This document shows positions 33,753 to 43,989 of a stretch of 64,000 nucleotides of DNA, piece after piece (position 1 is the first letter of the stretch; every line of letters begins with the position of its first letter). Made by a program: the position numbers and the translations under genes. Source of the DNA: Sternotherus odoratus (lineage: Eukaryota; Chordata; Testudines; Kinosternidae); the NCBI GenBank assembly GCA_032164245.1, contig JAVMKO010000001.1:284525041-284589040 (forward strand), written 5' to 3'. A model generated the notes under the pieces. The model had not been told where the DNA came from, ran no database searches, and was given only the letters and a program-made list of their open reading frames with translations.

Positions 33753-36700
33753 CATCCCCCCCCCCTGCGCAACACCATGGGGTTGGGCTACTTGGGTCGC
33801 AGAACAGTGTATCCTCGATAGACCGTCTGCATTCCCATGTAGGGGGCCGGACCGATGTTGAACGCGGAAGTGGAAGGGTTGTAGCGAGAGGAACCATCTT
33901 GTAACCCTCGCATTGCTGTCCTTATTTTGATGCATCCACTTCAGCGGGGCATGGTCCGTGACTAGGGTAAACCGTCGACCAAGTAGATAATAGCGGAGGC
34001 TCTCTATGGCCCACTTCACCGCCAGGCACTCTTTTTCCACTACAGCGTATTTCCGTTCTCTGGGCAGGAGCTTCCGGCTGAGGAATAGAACCGGGTGGTC
34101 TTCACCGTCCCTTAGCTGGGAGAGTACCGCTCCCAGCCCTACCTCAGAGGCGTCTGTCTGTAGGATGAACTCTTCCTTCCAGTCTGGGGCTATCAACACG
34201 GGGTCAGTGCAGAGGGCTGTCCGCAGATCCGCAAATGCTCCCTCAGCAGCGTCTGACCACTTCACAATGTCCGGGCCACGGGCTCTCGTCAGGTCGGTCA
34301 ACGGGCAGGCCCGGGTGGCGAAGTGGGGGATGAACCGTCGGTAGTACCCGACCAATCCTAGAAACGCCCTGACCTGTTTCTTTCGGATAGGTCGGGGCCA
34401 CTTCTGGATCGCTTCCAGCTTGTTAAGTTGGGGCTTCACTACGCCCCTCCCTACCACGTACCCGAGATATTTAGCCTCTGCTAACCCAATCGAGCACTTG
34501 GGGGGATTTGCGGTCAGCCCTGCCTTCCTCAGGGTATCTAAGACGGCTTCCACCTTCCTCAAGTGCGTCTCCCAGTCTGGGCTGTATATGATGACGTCGT
34601 CCAGATAGGCAGCCGCGTACTGCCTATGGGGCCGCAACAGTTTATCCATTAGCCGCTGGAAAGTGGCGGGGGCCCCGTGTAACCCAAAGGGGAGGACAGT
34701 ATACTGGAACAACCCCTCCGGGGTGGCAAAGGCCGTCTTCTCCTTGTCTGCCTTGGCTAGGGGGATCTGCCAATATCCCTTGGTCAGGTCCAGGGTTGAC
34801 ATAAACCGAGCCGAGCCTAACCGGTCAATCAGCTCGTCTATCCGGGGTAGTGGGTATGCGTCGAACCGTGAGACGTCATTCAACCTCCGGAAGTCATTAC
34901 AGAACCTGACTGTGCCGTCAGGTTTAGGCACCAAGACCACGGGGCTAGACCACTGGCTATGGGATTCCTCAATGACCCCTAGCCTTAGCATCTTCTGGAC
35001 CTCCGCCCGGATTTCTTTCCTTTTTGCTTCTGGGACGCGGTAGGGCTTAACGTGCACCTTTACTCCTGGCTCGGTGAGGATGTGGTGGTGCACCTCAGTA
35101 GTCCGGCCCGGTGTCTCCGAGAACACATCCCGGTTACGCCTGATCATGCGGACCACTTCCGCGCGCTGGTTTGGGGTCAAGTCCGGGGATATCCCCACCC
35201 GGCCGGGTGGGTTGCCTTCCCGGGGTGGTGCCCCCAGCGCAACCACCAGAGCGTCTCTCTCCTGCCACGGTTTTAACAGGTTAACGTGGTAAATCTGCTC
35301 CTGCTTCCGGCGTCCCGGCTGCCGGACCTTATAGTCCACGTCCCCCACGGCTTCTACTATTTCGTATGGCCCTTGCCACTGGGCCAACAACTTGCTCTCC
35401 GCCGTGGGTACCAGCACCATCACCCGGTCTCCCACCTGGAACTTCCGGCTTCTGGCTTGGCGGTTGTAGTATGTCCGCTGGGCCTCTTGCGCCTTCTCGA
35501 GGTGTTCCCTCACTATGGGGGTGACCTTGGCTATCCTCTCTCTCATCTGCACTACATGTTCAACGACATTCCTCCCCCGGTTCGGCTGTTCTTCCCAGTC
35601 CTCCTTGGCGATGTCAAGTATGCCCCGAGGGTGGCGTCCATACAACAGCTCGAACGGGGCGAATCCGGTGGAGGCCTGGGGCACCTCCCTTACGGCAAAC
35701 AGGAGGTAGGGGAGCAGGGTATCCCAATCCTTCCCGTCCCGACTCACTACCTTCCGCAGCATACTCTTTAATGTCCGGTTGAACCGCTCGACCAGGCCGT
35801 CGGTCTGGGGATGGTACACCGATGTCCTTATCGTCCGCACGCGGAGTAGACAACAAAGGTCCTTCATTAATTTGGACATAAAGGGGGTCCCTTGGTCGGT
35901 CAGGATCTCCTTTGGTATCCCTACTCGGGCAAAGATCTGTAGCAGCTCCCGAGCTATAGTTTTAGACAGGGTGTTCCGCAAAGGCACAGCCTCGGGGTAC
36001 CGGGTGGCGTAGTCTAGCACAACCAGGATATGCCGATGGCCCCGGGCCGACTTCTCCAGCGGGCCCACCAGGTCCATGGCGATCCTCTCGAACGGGACCT
36101 CAATGATGGGGAGGGGCACTAAAGGGGCCCGCAAGTGGGGCCGGGGGGCATGCAATTGACACTCCGGGCAGGAGGCACAGTACCGCCGGACCGCTGCGTG
36201 GACCCCTGGCCAGAAGAACCTCTTCATGACCCGATCGAGGGTCTTCTCCACCCCCAGGTGGCCGCCGAAGAGGTGGCTGTGAGCCAGGTCCAATACGCCC
36301 CTCTGATATCTCCGTGGCACCAAAAGTTGTTCCACTGACATGTCGGACATCGGGACTACTCTATACAGCAGGTCCCCCTTGATTATATAGTACGGCCCTC
36401 GGCCCTTACATCTCCCCTCTACCGGGGCCCCATTTACCTCCACCACTTCACTACGGATATTCTGGTAGAGGGGGTCGTTGGCCTGATCCTGCCCAAAATT
36501 CTCCGTAGCTGGGCCAATTGTCTCCAACTCTGGGGTCTCTACCTCCGCCTCCCCTTCGGGGACCACCGGGGGGGTACTAGGCCCGGCGTCTGTCTCCCCC
36601 CCCTCTTGCCTGGTCCTCCTTCCTTGGGGGCTCCCTCGCTCCCCCGCTAGTGCAGCCCTACGATATTGGGTCAGGATTTTTGTCCCTAATGCCTTGGCTG

Positions 36701-38204
36701 CCCTCCTTTCCCTCCGAGACTTTCGGGACCCCCCGCCTATCGAGAATAATTCTGGGTCAAATTCCCGGAAAGCTGGTGTGTCGGGACCCCTTGGCGTCAC
36801 CTCTGGGACCCCGGCACTAACTCCTTCTGCCCCCCGCCCGGGGAGCAGGCTATCAAAGTCGGGGAAGTCTCGTCCAATGAGGACCGGGTAGGGGAGCCTC
36901 GGGACTACGCCCACCACTACTTTCTTGGGGTGTCCCAGGACCTCCAAGCTTACAGAGACGGTGGGGTAATAGTTAATATCCCCATGTACACAGGATACTG
37001 CCGAGCGTTTGGCCCGGGATAGCTGGTCCTGTCTGATCAACAAGCCGGAGACCAGCGTGACTGCGCTCCCTGAGTCCACTAGCGCGGTGGTCCTAACACC
37101 ATTCAGTTTAACGGGCCGGGTATACCTATGGGGAGCCATCGCGACCCCCACTTGGTTCACCAGGTCGCACGGATCCCCCATACTCCCCAGGCCACATTCC
37201 ATAGGTTCGGCCCGGTTTGGGCACTGGGCGGCTAGGTGTCCCATTTCCCCACACGCGTAGCAGCGCCTCCCAGGTCGGGACAGCCCCCCAGTTTTTGGGC
37301 TGTTCGGCCCTACTCCCCGAGTCCCGTTCCCCCGGTCCCCAAGTCTGTCCAAGCTCTCCGGCCGTCCCCCAGCCTCCTCTTCTTCCTCCCTATAACGGCT
37401 TGGGGTCTTGGCCATCCGGGGCTTTGGACCGGGGGCCGGCTTTCTGGTTGACCTCAGCCCCTCTGCGGTAGTCCGGGACAACTCCTGGGAGGCAAGGTGT
37501 CTCTCTACGAGGGCTACCAGCTCGTCGTAGGAGGGGGGATCGTTCTTTCGGACCCACCCCCTTAGCTCGGACGGCAACCCCCGCATATACCTGTCCAGCA
37601 CCAGGATCTCTATCATCTTCTCCGGGCTGTGGGTCTCGGGCCGCAACCACTTCCGGGCAAGGTGGATCAGGTCGAATAGCTGAGTCCTCGGGGTCTTGCC
37701 GACCTCATACCTCCACTCGTGAAACTGCTGGGCCCGCAGGGCTGGCGTCACTCCCGCTCTGGCCAGGATCTCGGCCTTCAGCTGGGGGTAGTCCGCAGCA
37801 GCCTCGGGCGCCAGGTCGAAATAGGCCTTCTGGGCCTCTCCGCAGAGAAAAGGGGCCAGGATGCTTGTCCACTGTCCTCGGGGCCACGCCTCACGCAGGG
37901 CCGTCCTCTCGAATGCGAGCAGGTAGGCCTCGGTGTCGTCACCTGCCGTCATCTTCTGCAGGAAATGGCTGGCCCGTAGTGGCCGGTCGTCAGGCCCCCC
38001 ACGACCCATGGTGCTCAGGGCTTTCATCTGCCGCACCACCTCCTGCAGGGTGGCTCGGTCCTGGGCTGCCTGGGTTATCAGCAACTGGTTGGTCTCTTGC
38101 TGCACTCGGACAGCTTCCTGCTGGGCCGCAGTGGCCTGGACCAGGGCCTTCACCACCTCTTCCATCTTTCCTCTGAGTACAGGGGCGGGGGAAGGGCTGG
38201 CCAC
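33711..38204 (-). CDS. Gag-Pol polyprotein, Gmr1 order (CA-NC-PR-INT-RT-RH)
   Basis: Makes the virus-like particle and copies the RNA into integrated DNA. Residues 14-60 form a glutamine-rich probable coiled coil. 80-240 are capsid-like, and 156-240 closely resemble a SCAN domain ([20 protein letters not shown] at 185-204). The zinc knuckle is CX2CX4HX4C at C315, C318, H323, C328. The aspartic protease has DSG at 377-379. Integrase has an HHCC finger (H644, H649, C676, C679), the triad D711, D770, E806 with 35-residue spacing, and a GPY motif at 945-947. RT has D1139 and YLDD at 1200-1203. RNase H has D1351, E1392, D1417, D1460. All key residues are present. A charged linker (about 485-620) separates protease and integrase. 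The start is the first ATG, 38 bases after the LTR; an in-frame methionine at 14 is an alternative. There is no frameshift or internal stop between gag and pol. The frame runs through the purine tract and stops inside the 3' LTR. No chromodomain or env was seen. Confidence 0.96.
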   Translation of the reverse strand: MASPSPAPVLRGKMEEVVKALVQATAAQQEAVRVQQETNQLLITQAAQDRATLQEVVRQMKALSTMGRGGPDDRPLRASHFLQKMTAGDDTEAYLLAFERTALREAWPRGQWTSILAPFLCGEAQKAYFDLAPEAAADYPQLKAEILARAGVTPALRAQQFHEWRYEVGKTPRTQLFDLIHLARKWLRPETHSPEKMIEILVLDRYMRGLPSELRGWVRKNDPPSYDELVALVERHLASQELSRTTAEGLRSTRKPAPGPKPRMAKTPSRYREEEEEAGGRPESLDRLGDRGNGTRGVGPNSPKTGGLSRPGRRCYACGEMGHLAAQCPNRAEPMECGLGSMGDPCDLVNQVGVAMAPHRYTRPVKLNGVRTTALVDSGSAVTLVSGLLIRQDQLSRAKRSAVSCVHGDINYYPTVSVSLEVLGHPKKVVVGVVPRLPYPVLIGRDFPDFDSLLPGRGAEGVSAGVPEVTPRGPDTPAFREFDPELFSIGGGSRKSRRERRAAKALGTKILTQYRRAALAGERGSPQGRRTRQEGGETDAGPSTPPVVPEGEAEVETPELETIGPATENFGQDQANDPLYQNIRSEVVEVNGAPVEGRCKGRGPYYIIKGDLLYRVVPMSDMSVEQLLVPRRYQRGVLDLAHSHLFGGHLGVEKTLDRVMKRFFWPGVHAAVRRYCASCPECQLHAPRPHLRAPLVPLPIIEVPFERIAMDLVGPLEKSARGHRHILVVLDYATRYPEAVPLRNTLSKTIARELLQIFARVGIPKEILTDQGTPFMSKLMKDLCCLLRVRTIRTSVYHPQTDGLVERFNRTLKSMLRKVVSRDGKDWDTLLPYLLFAVREVPQASTGFAPFELLYGRHPRGILDIAKEDWEEQPNRGRNVVEHVVQMRERIAKVTPIVREHLEKAQEAQRTYYNRQARSRKFQVGDRVMVLVPTAESKLLAQWQGPYEIVEAVGDVDYKVRQPGRRKQEQIYHVNLLKPWQERDALVVALGAPPREGNPPGRVGISPDLTPNQRAEVVRMIRRNRDVFSETPGRTTEVHHHILTEPGVKVHVKPYRVPEAKRKEIRAEVQKMLRLGVIEESHSQWSSPVVLVPKPDGTVRFCNDFRRLNDVSRFDAYPLPRIDELIDRLGSARFMSTLDLTKGYWQIPLAKADKEKTAFATPEGLFQYTVLPFGLHGAPATFQRLMDKLLRPHRQYAAAYLDDVIIYSPDWETHLRKVEAVLDTLRKAGLTANPPKCSIGLAEAKYLGYVVGRGVVKPQLNKLEAIQKWPRPIRKKQVRAFLGLVGYYRRFIPHFATRACPLTDLTRARGPDIVKWSDAAEGAFADLRTALCTDPVLIAPDWKEEFILQTDASEVGLGAVLSQLRDGEDHPVLFLSRKLLPRERKYAVVEKECLAVKWAIESLRYYLLGRRFTLVTDHAPLKWMHQNKDSNARVTRWFLSLQPFHFRVQHRSGPLHGNADGLSRIHCSATQVAQPHGVAQGGGMCGRPRAGSCQKDL
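33753..33766 (-). promoter_or_regulatory. Polypurine tract
   Basis: On the minus strand, A plus ten G then GATG directly before the 3' LTR. Primes plus-strand DNA synthesis. It is unusual in also being translated as part of gag-pol. Confidence 0.85.
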
Positions 38205-38222
38205 CGAGTCTATTCACTCTCT

Positions 38223-38240
38223 ATCCCACCTCTGACACCA
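38223..38240 (-). promoter_or_regulatory. Primer binding site, tRNA-Leu type
   Basis: Minus strand TGGTGTCAGAGGTGGGAT starts two bases after the 5' LTR. It is complementary to the 3' end of a vertebrate tRNA-Leu including CCA, with about one mismatch by my recall of the tRNA. Primes minus-strand DNA synthesis. Confidence 0.85.
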
Positions 38241-38242
38241 CG

Positions 38243-38745
38243 TGTGACAAGGTGGCTCCCCTGCTCCCCTGGCTCAAGTCCTTTGGGTCGCTGTCACAGC
38301 GCTGGCACCCTGGCCAGGCTGTACCAGACTCAGGTTTTTCTGCTGCTCCTTAGCTGCTCCCTCTCAGGGACAGGCTCCTGCAAGCCAGGAAAGCTAGGTC
38401 CCCCTCTGGTAGGGATCCTTAGTCCTCTTCTCCTGCTTGCCAGCAGCCTCTCCGTCCCTGCCTCCTCCAACTTGCTCCTCACACTCTCTGCTTTCACCAC
38501 CTCGCTCCTCTAACTCTCACTGCCACCAAAACTCCCTCCTCCAACTGCCACCAAACTCCCTCCTCAAACTCCCACACTCCTCCCTGGGGAGGAGTCTCTT
38601 TAAAGGGCTCTGGCAGCCTCCTTAACTGGCCTCAGCTGGCCCTGCTCCTGGCTGTGGCAGCCTTGCCCAGCTGGACCCAATTCCCCTGTAGAAACCCTTC
38701 TAATTACAGGTCCTTCTGGCAGCTGCCTGCCCTGGGTCTACCACA
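38243..38745 (-). repeat. 5' LTR of the Gmr1-like element
   Basis: 503 bp, the same sequence as 33250-33752. The minus strand has purine-rich repeats of GGAGGGAGTTTGGTGGCAGT type in the middle. No clear AATAAA was seen. Confidence 0.95.
38599..38604 (-). promoter_or_regulatory. Possible TATA-like box in the 5' LTR
   Basis: TTTAAA within CCCTTTAAAGAG, about 145 bases into the LTR on the minus strand. It is the best core-promoter candidate, placed from sequence alone. Confidence 0.35.
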
Positions 38746-38749
38746 GAGG
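38746..38749. repeat. Target-site duplication, right copy
   Basis: GAGG, matching 33246-33249. Confidence 0.85.
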
Positions 38750-39329
38750 TTAGTGTCTGCATAGTGTATTGTTGGATGTTTTCTGTTTATGGTATCTTGA
38801 TGACAAGAAATCAGTGGTTTACCCACACCAAGAAATCAAGGCAATGCTTCCAGAGTAATTGTGATATATCTGTGTCTCTCCTCAAATTTGCTGATGTAAC
38901 TAATCATAAGAAACGCTGCTGCAGTGCAAGAAGCTAGAGCATATCTACTATAGTTGCCAGCAATGAGCAATTCTGTTAGTAAACTCAGAGACTTAACTAA
39001 TCTTGAATGACAAAGGAGCAGACTGCCTTGTTAGGTGTACTGCCAATAAAAATACTTGCAAAAGAAGCAAACCGTTTTTACATGCAGTTGAGATTAACTG
39101 AATGGAATTACACCACAAATAGGCAATAAACCATTGTCTATGCTGATAGGGATAGTTTAATTTTTCAGACTTGGGAACCTACATTTGAATACTTATTTCC
39201 ATAGTGACTCCTGTCCTGGGCACTTATCTGTGAAATTTGGGTTGTATAATATTTATAATTTTTATTTGAGGTCGTATTTAAAAGTTGCTAGTTTAATGTT
39301 TTATTTATAAATTAAACAAATAGCACTTA
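38750..39329. other. No feature recognised
   Basis: AT-rich DNA continuing the pre-insertion locus on the right of the LTR element. Confidence 0.5.
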
Positions 39330-39819
39330 CCGTATTTTTCGCCCTATAAGACGCACTTTTTCTTCCCCAAAACGGGGGGGAAAAAGTTGGTGCGTCTTAT
39401 AGGGCGAATGCAAAAAAAAAAAAAAAAAAAAAAGCGCCTCACTCTCCCGTCCCCGCCGAGGTTCCCCCCTCCCCGCCGCGGGCGGGCTGCCGGGGTTCCC
39501 CCCTCCCCGCCGGACAAAAAAAAAAAAAAAAAAAAAAAGCGCCGACTCGCTCTCCCGTCCCCGCCGCGCGGGCGGGCTGCCGGGAGAGTCCCGGTTCCCC
39601 CCTCCCCGCCGCGGGCGCGCTCCCGGCAGCCCGCCCGCGGCGGGGAGGGGGGAACCCCGGCAGCCCGCCCGCGGCGGGGAGGGGGGAACCTCGGCAGCCC
39701 GCCCGCGCGGCGGGGACGGGAGAGCGAGGCGCTTTTTTTTTTTTTTTTTTCCGGATTTTTTATTTAAAAATGAGGGGGCGTCTTATAGGACGGAGCGTCC
39801 TATAAGACGAAAAATACGG
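39330..39819. mobile_element. Hairpin MITE with TA-flanked palindromic ends
   Basis: Ends CCGTATTTTTCGCCCTATAA and CCTATAAGACGAAAAATACGG with TA on each side. Nearly the whole 490 bp folds back: poly-A runs at 39412-39433 and 39516-39537 and CpG-rich blocks on the left are mirrored by the right half, ending in a poly-T run at 39734-39750. The 126-codon frame at 39387 (poly-lysine, then arginine/proline) is an artefact of these runs. Superfamily unassigned; a TA target suggests a mariner-like enzyme. Confidence 0.82.
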
Positions 39820-39821
39820 TA

Positions 39822-40407
39822 TTTTTTCACTTTATAAAACTTGCATAATTATGATTAAAAATGGGTGTCTGATAGTTCAGTGGCCATTCATAACTTAAAT
39901 CTTGTTTTTTATAAATAAGTGGCTTTTACTGTGTTAATTAATATTATACCTTTTGAAGTGAGGGTACTGAACAAATAAAATTTTCTCATCCAATTGTAAA
40001 GCCTTCTTTTAAAAAAAAGGTTTGTTTCAGTACTTAATATACTCGAGCCCAATCTAAATTGGAACCTTTGGGCATTTATTAATAGTAAACCATAACTGAT
40101 GCTTTACTTTTTTCATTTATCATAGCTTTGATAATGAAAATTAGTGGGTCAGATATTGTTTTCAGCTTCATTGTGTTTCAGTATTAGCTCCAAATGCCAC
40201 AGGGGAAAGTTTCCTCTAAAAAGGTTTTATTGACATTTTTAAAAAAGGTGGTAATGTTTTTATTGCTTATACTTTCTGAAAAGTTAGGATTTAGAAATAA
40301 AATCAAATTCTGGGCCATATGTAAGTAGACCGTGACATCTGTCAAAACTGAGATTAAAAAAAACTTGAAATCTAAGCAAATTTCTGCTTATCACTTGCTT
40401 TATGCAG
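39822..40407. other. No feature recognised
   Basis: AT-rich. Confidence 0.5.
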
Positions 40408-40502
40408 TGTTGTAGATTTGCCGGTTGTGGGATATTAGAGAGACAAGGTGGGTGAGTTAATACTTCTATTGGACCAACGTCTGTTGATAAGAAAGACAGG
40501 CT
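40408..40502 (+). repeat. Dispersed short repeat, possibly Penelope-like tail
   Basis: GGGATATTAGAGAGACAAGG, GTGGGTGAGTTAATACTTC and ATTGGACCAACGTCTGTTG form a block that I recall as very frequent in turtle genomes. Assignment to a Penelope-like element is from memory. Confidence 0.6.
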
Positions 40503-40894
40503 TGTCATCTGTCCTCTTTAATTATATCTGATTGCAGTCTCCATAATAATGCCAGTTTTATTCTTTTAAATTGTTCTTGAAACATTTGATAACCGTGAGA
40601 AGATTTTGGTATACCAACGACAATAATGTAGGTGACTGTTTCCTGTACAAAAAAAGGTTTTGTGACGAAGAGGAAGCATCCTTTTAAGATAAGGACTTAG
40701 CTTTGTTTTCCGTTATGTATGCCATCCTATGTTAACTTTTTCAGACCTTAAAAGTGATATCCATCTTAATTTTAGTGCTATACAGCAGAATGCGTCATCA
40801 AGATGAGATTAATGGAGATCTTTTTTTCATCTTAATACACAGTAACACTTTACATTTCTGAGTTACAGGTTACAAAGATGGTTTTGTGTTTATG
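40503..40894. other. No feature recognised
   Basis: AT-rich. Confidence 0.5.
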
Positions 40895-40998
40895 TTTAAG
40901 GCATTGGGCTCAGGACTTGGAAGATCTGGGTTCATATCTGGCTGTTCCCCAGACTTCCTGTATGAACTAGGACAAGTCACTTAATCCCTTTGGTAATC
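40895..40998 (+). mobile_element. MIR-type CORE-SINE fragment
   Basis: GAAGATCTGGGTTCATATC recalls the tRNA-derived B box and GGACAAGTCACTTAATCCC the conserved CORE. The 5' part of the head is missing. Confidence 0.75.
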
Positions 40999-41046
40999 AA
41001 GGGCTGACATTGTCATAGAAATGTAGGGTTGAAATGGACCTCAAGA

Positions 41047-41167
41047 GGGGCCCAGATAGCAAGTGTGAAAAAATCAGGCTAGGAGTGAGAGGTAATAGGC
41101 ACCTATATAAGAAAAAGCCCCGAATATTGGGACTGTCCCTGTAAAATTGGGACCTCTTGTCACCTTA
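41047..41167 (-). mobile_element. Short hAT-type MITE (family C)
   Basis: CAGATAGCAAGTGTGAAA ... ACTGTCCCTGTAAAATTGGG ... TTGTCACCTTA matches the 10030 copy. The left end is decayed. It interrupts the CR1 3' end. Confidence 0.78.
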
Positions 41168-41551
41168 ATCCTCCCGCACTGAGGCAAGACCAAGTATACC
41201 TAGACCATCCCTGACAGATGCTTGTCTAACCAGTTCTTGTTTAACCTTCATTGAACATCTATTCCAGTCCTTACAGTTAGAAAATTTTCTTCATAGCTAA
41301 CCTAAATCCCAAGATTAAGACCATTACTTCTTGTCCTACTTTCATTGGGGAACAACTGATCAGTGTCTTCTTTATAACAGCTCTTAACATATTTGAAGAC
41401 TGTTATCGGGTTTTACTTCATCTCCTTTTCTCAAGACTAAACAGGCCCAGGTTTTGTTTTCCTCATAAGTTAGGTCTTTCTGAAGTTCTGTCATTTTTGT
41501 TACTCTTCTCGATGTTCTCTAATATGTCCACATCTTTCTTAAAATGTGAAG

Positions 41552-41672
41552 CATCCGATGAAGTGAACTATAGCCCCCGAAAGCTTATGCTGAAATAAAC
41601 TGGTTAGTCTCTAAGGTGCTACAAAGTCTTCCTCGTTTTATTTACGGATACAGACTAACACGGCTGCTAATT
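41552..41672 (-). mobile_element. SINE-like retroposon, near full length
   Basis: Antisense copy containing both ends of the family: GCATCCGATGAAGTGAAC at one end and GATACAGACTAACACGGC (complement of GCCGTGTTAGTCTGTATC) at the other. It defines the unit of which 10824 and 32621 are truncated copies. Confidence 0.75.
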
Positions 41673-42150
41673 GTAAATAAACTGCATTTGGTGTTATACC
41701 AGCAAAAGAACATTGAGCTGTCTGTGTGCTTGAAAAGAGGCAGGATGAATATTTTCAGTAGGACTACTGGCTTGTCAGTTAATTATCCCCCATTTTGTAG
41801 GTGTGTGTGTGGGGGGGGGGAGTGATATTTTTTCCTTCCTATGTGTAGTACTTCATGGAATTTCATCTTGTTTATTTCAGACAAATGCTCCAATTTGTCA
41901 ATCACTGTGAATTCTATTCCTGTCCTCCAAAGTGTTTGTAATCCTTCCCAGAGTGGTTCATCCACATTTTCCAAGTCATTAATGAAAATAAAATACTACT
42001 ATATATGTCCTCCCAGTTTGACAGTGAACAACTGATAAATACTCCTTGAATATGGTTTCTCAACCATTGTGCATCCATCGCGTAGTGATATCATCTAGAC
42101 CATGCTTCCCTACTTTGCTGATCAGAATGTTATGTGGCACTGTGTGTGTG

Positions 42151-42866
42151 AGTCTTCATTTTGTACGTTATATTCCTATGACTGTCTTGCCTATTTGTGG
42201 TGGCTCAAATGGTAATCCAAATTAATATAAATAATTTCCTTTATACTGAGAGGAGGAGAAAACCACAAAATCTAGGCTACAGTGAGCTAGGAATAGGATA
42301 TACTGAATTGATTTAAAACACTTGAAATGGAAGACTTGTTCAGGCCAGCTTGCTCTAAACATTATTTATCTGCTGGTATGCATGATGCTGAACTGTTACC
42401 AGTAAAATTATGAATATAAATATACATATAATCCAGGCAGAGGTAACTGAACTTGAGACTATAGCCGCCAGAACTGAACCAACAGATGTATTACGACATC
42501 ATTAAATAGGAACTGCTACAGTAGAGGCCCCCATTAGAATGTCAGGAACTGTTGGTAAATGATTGGGAATCAGACTTTGGCTTTGAGAATGAGACAGAGC
42601 CAACAATCTCCACTAAGGAGCTAAAGTGATGGAGTGGCAAAGATCAGGAACAGGCAGTCCAAACGATTGGAGACTGGTGCTGTAAATTGTCATGTGGATG
42701 GAGTCTTGGTCCTTGGCTGATTAGGATTTCACTCTGATGTCCAGTGCACGCTTCAGATGAAATCCTGGACTCACTGAATTCAATTCCCATTGACTTCAGT
42801 CAGTTCAGGATTTCACTGAACCACCTTTAAGTTTGGAGCCCAATTCTGGTCTCTGCAAAATCAGTG
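42151..42866. other. No feature recognised
   Basis: Mixed sequence without an exon or repeat boundary. Confidence 0.5.
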
Positions 42867-42868
42867 TA

Positions 42869-43987
42869 CAGTAAACCCTCGATTTTGCTGACCTCGATTT
42901 AACGGACTTCGGATTTAACGGACAAAATTTCCGGTCCGTATGTCATATGTGAAAATTAACACCCTGTTAATTTTAAAATGCTTTTAACCAAGATTTGCTA
43001 ATAATTAAATTAACATCTTATTTTTTGTTATTAATTCACTGTTACAGTAGACTCCCGATTATCCGGGCGCGGGTTAACCGGGCTGCGGATTAACCGGAAT
43101 GTCTAAACGGGTCGGTAGGGGAAGCCCCAAAGTGGCGGCGGGCTCAGCCTTAGCCTGACGCTGCTTTGGGGCTTCTCCCACTGGCCCCTTATGAGCTGGG
43201 GTCTCAGCCTGCTTCCAGCCTGGGTGTAGGAGACCCAGGCTGGCAGCGGGCTGAGACCCCGGCTGGCAGGAGCCTGGGGGGAAAGCCCAAAGCGGCAGCA
43301 GGTTGAGTGCTGATCTCGTCGCCGCTTTGGGCTCTCTCCCCAGGCTCCTGCCACCTGCCCCACTCAGCTCCTGCTGACAGCCTGGGTGCAGGGAACCCAG
43401 GCTGACAGCAGGAGCAGACTGGGGCAGGAGGCAGGACCCCGGTTGGCAAGGGGCCAGCGGGGGGAAACCCCAAAGTGGTGGCGGGCTGAGAGAGGCTGAG
43501 AGAGCCCAAACCTGAGAGAGCACTCAACCTGCCGCCGCTTTGGGATTTCCCCCCAGGATCCTGCCAGCCGGGGTCTCAGCCCGCTGCCAGCCTGGGCTTC
43601 CTACACCCAGACTAGCAGAGGAGCTGACTGGGGCAGGTGGTGTGACCACCACCATACCCCCCCCCCCCGGGCGGCCGTCGAACCCCCCCCCCCCCCCCCA
43701 GTAGACGCGTGATTATCCGGGATTTTATTAACCGGGATTAAGGTTTTCCCGATCATCCCGGATAATCGAGTCTACTGTATAGAAAACTTTTCTATGAAAT
43801 TAAACTTTTCATACATACTTAATTTTAGTTACACAAACGTGTCTACATAAGTAAAAACAGGTAAACTAACTAATTTGTCCATTTTTTAACATACGCATTC
43901 GGAAAACCTACTTTATTATATAACGGACTTTCGGCTTTAACGGACACCCCCTCGCCCGAATTAGTCCGTTATATCGAGGGTTTACTG
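42869..43987. mobile_element. Pogo/Tigger-like non-autonomous element (outer)
   Basis: Ends CAGTAAACCCTCGATTTTG and TATCGAGGGTTTACTG with TA at 42867-42868 and 43988-43989. An inner inverted pair of AACGGAC motifs follows each terminus. It contains a second element, 43045-43777. Without that insert it is about 385 bp, so no transposase. Confidence 0.88.
43045..43777. mobile_element. Pogo/Tigger-like non-autonomous element (inner, nested)
   Basis: Ends CAGTAGACTCCCGATTATCC and GGATAATCGAGTCTACTG with TA at 43043-43044 and 43778-43779. The GC-rich interior consists of repeated AGCCTGGGTGCAGGGAACCC-type and GGGGAAACCCCAAAG-type units in both orientations. The 149-codon minus frame is a product of these repeats. 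Confidence 0.9.
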
Positions 43988-43989
43988 TA

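Larger units (their letters stand above)
33250..38745 (-). mobile_element. Complete Gmr1-like LTR retrotransposon
   Basis: A 5496-bp element on the minus strand: 5' LTR, tRNA-Leu primer site, 1497-codon gag-pol, purine tract, 3' LTR. The RT and RNase H are of Ty3/gypsy type. Integrase lies before RT, as in Ty1/copia. That order in a gypsy-type element defines the Gmr1-like group, first described from cod and known in other deuterostomes. There is no env-like frame. The LTRs look identical, the coding frame is unbroken and all catalytic motifs are present, so this copy is recent and may be mobilisable. Its GC content is well above that of the flanking DNA. Confidence 0.96.
41010..42150 (-). 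mobile_element. CR1 LINE with two inserts
   Basis: Antisense CR1. It begins with the 3' terminus (TCATAGAAATGTAGGGTTG) and continues through the RT end to the segment with GTGCATCCATCGCGTAGTG. Consensus order continues across a family-C MITE (41047-41167) and a SINE-like unit (41552-41672). All frames are broken. Confidence 0.85.

Noticed and set aside
33711..33800. Possible env or extra gene after pol in the LTR element
   Set aside because: The pol frame itself runs into the 3' LTR. There is no space for another gene, and no frame after RNase H.
35325..35355. Chromodomain after the integrase
   Set aside because: After the GPY motif the protein goes through a short basic stretch into the RT region. 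I see no chromodomain-like aromatic cage sequence.
35286..35771. 161-codon plus-strand frame opposite the retroelement polyprotein
   Set aside because: Antisense shadow of integrase coding sequence with no domain. The same applies to the other plus-strand frames between 33.7 and 38.2 kb.
39387..39767. Open frame with poly-lysine runs
   Set aside because: It is the translation of homopolymers and mirrored CpG-rich blocks inside a hairpin MITE.
43074..43523. 149-codon minus frame with repeated PACQPG-like text
   Set aside because: Product of internal GC-rich repeats in a non-autonomous pogo-like element.
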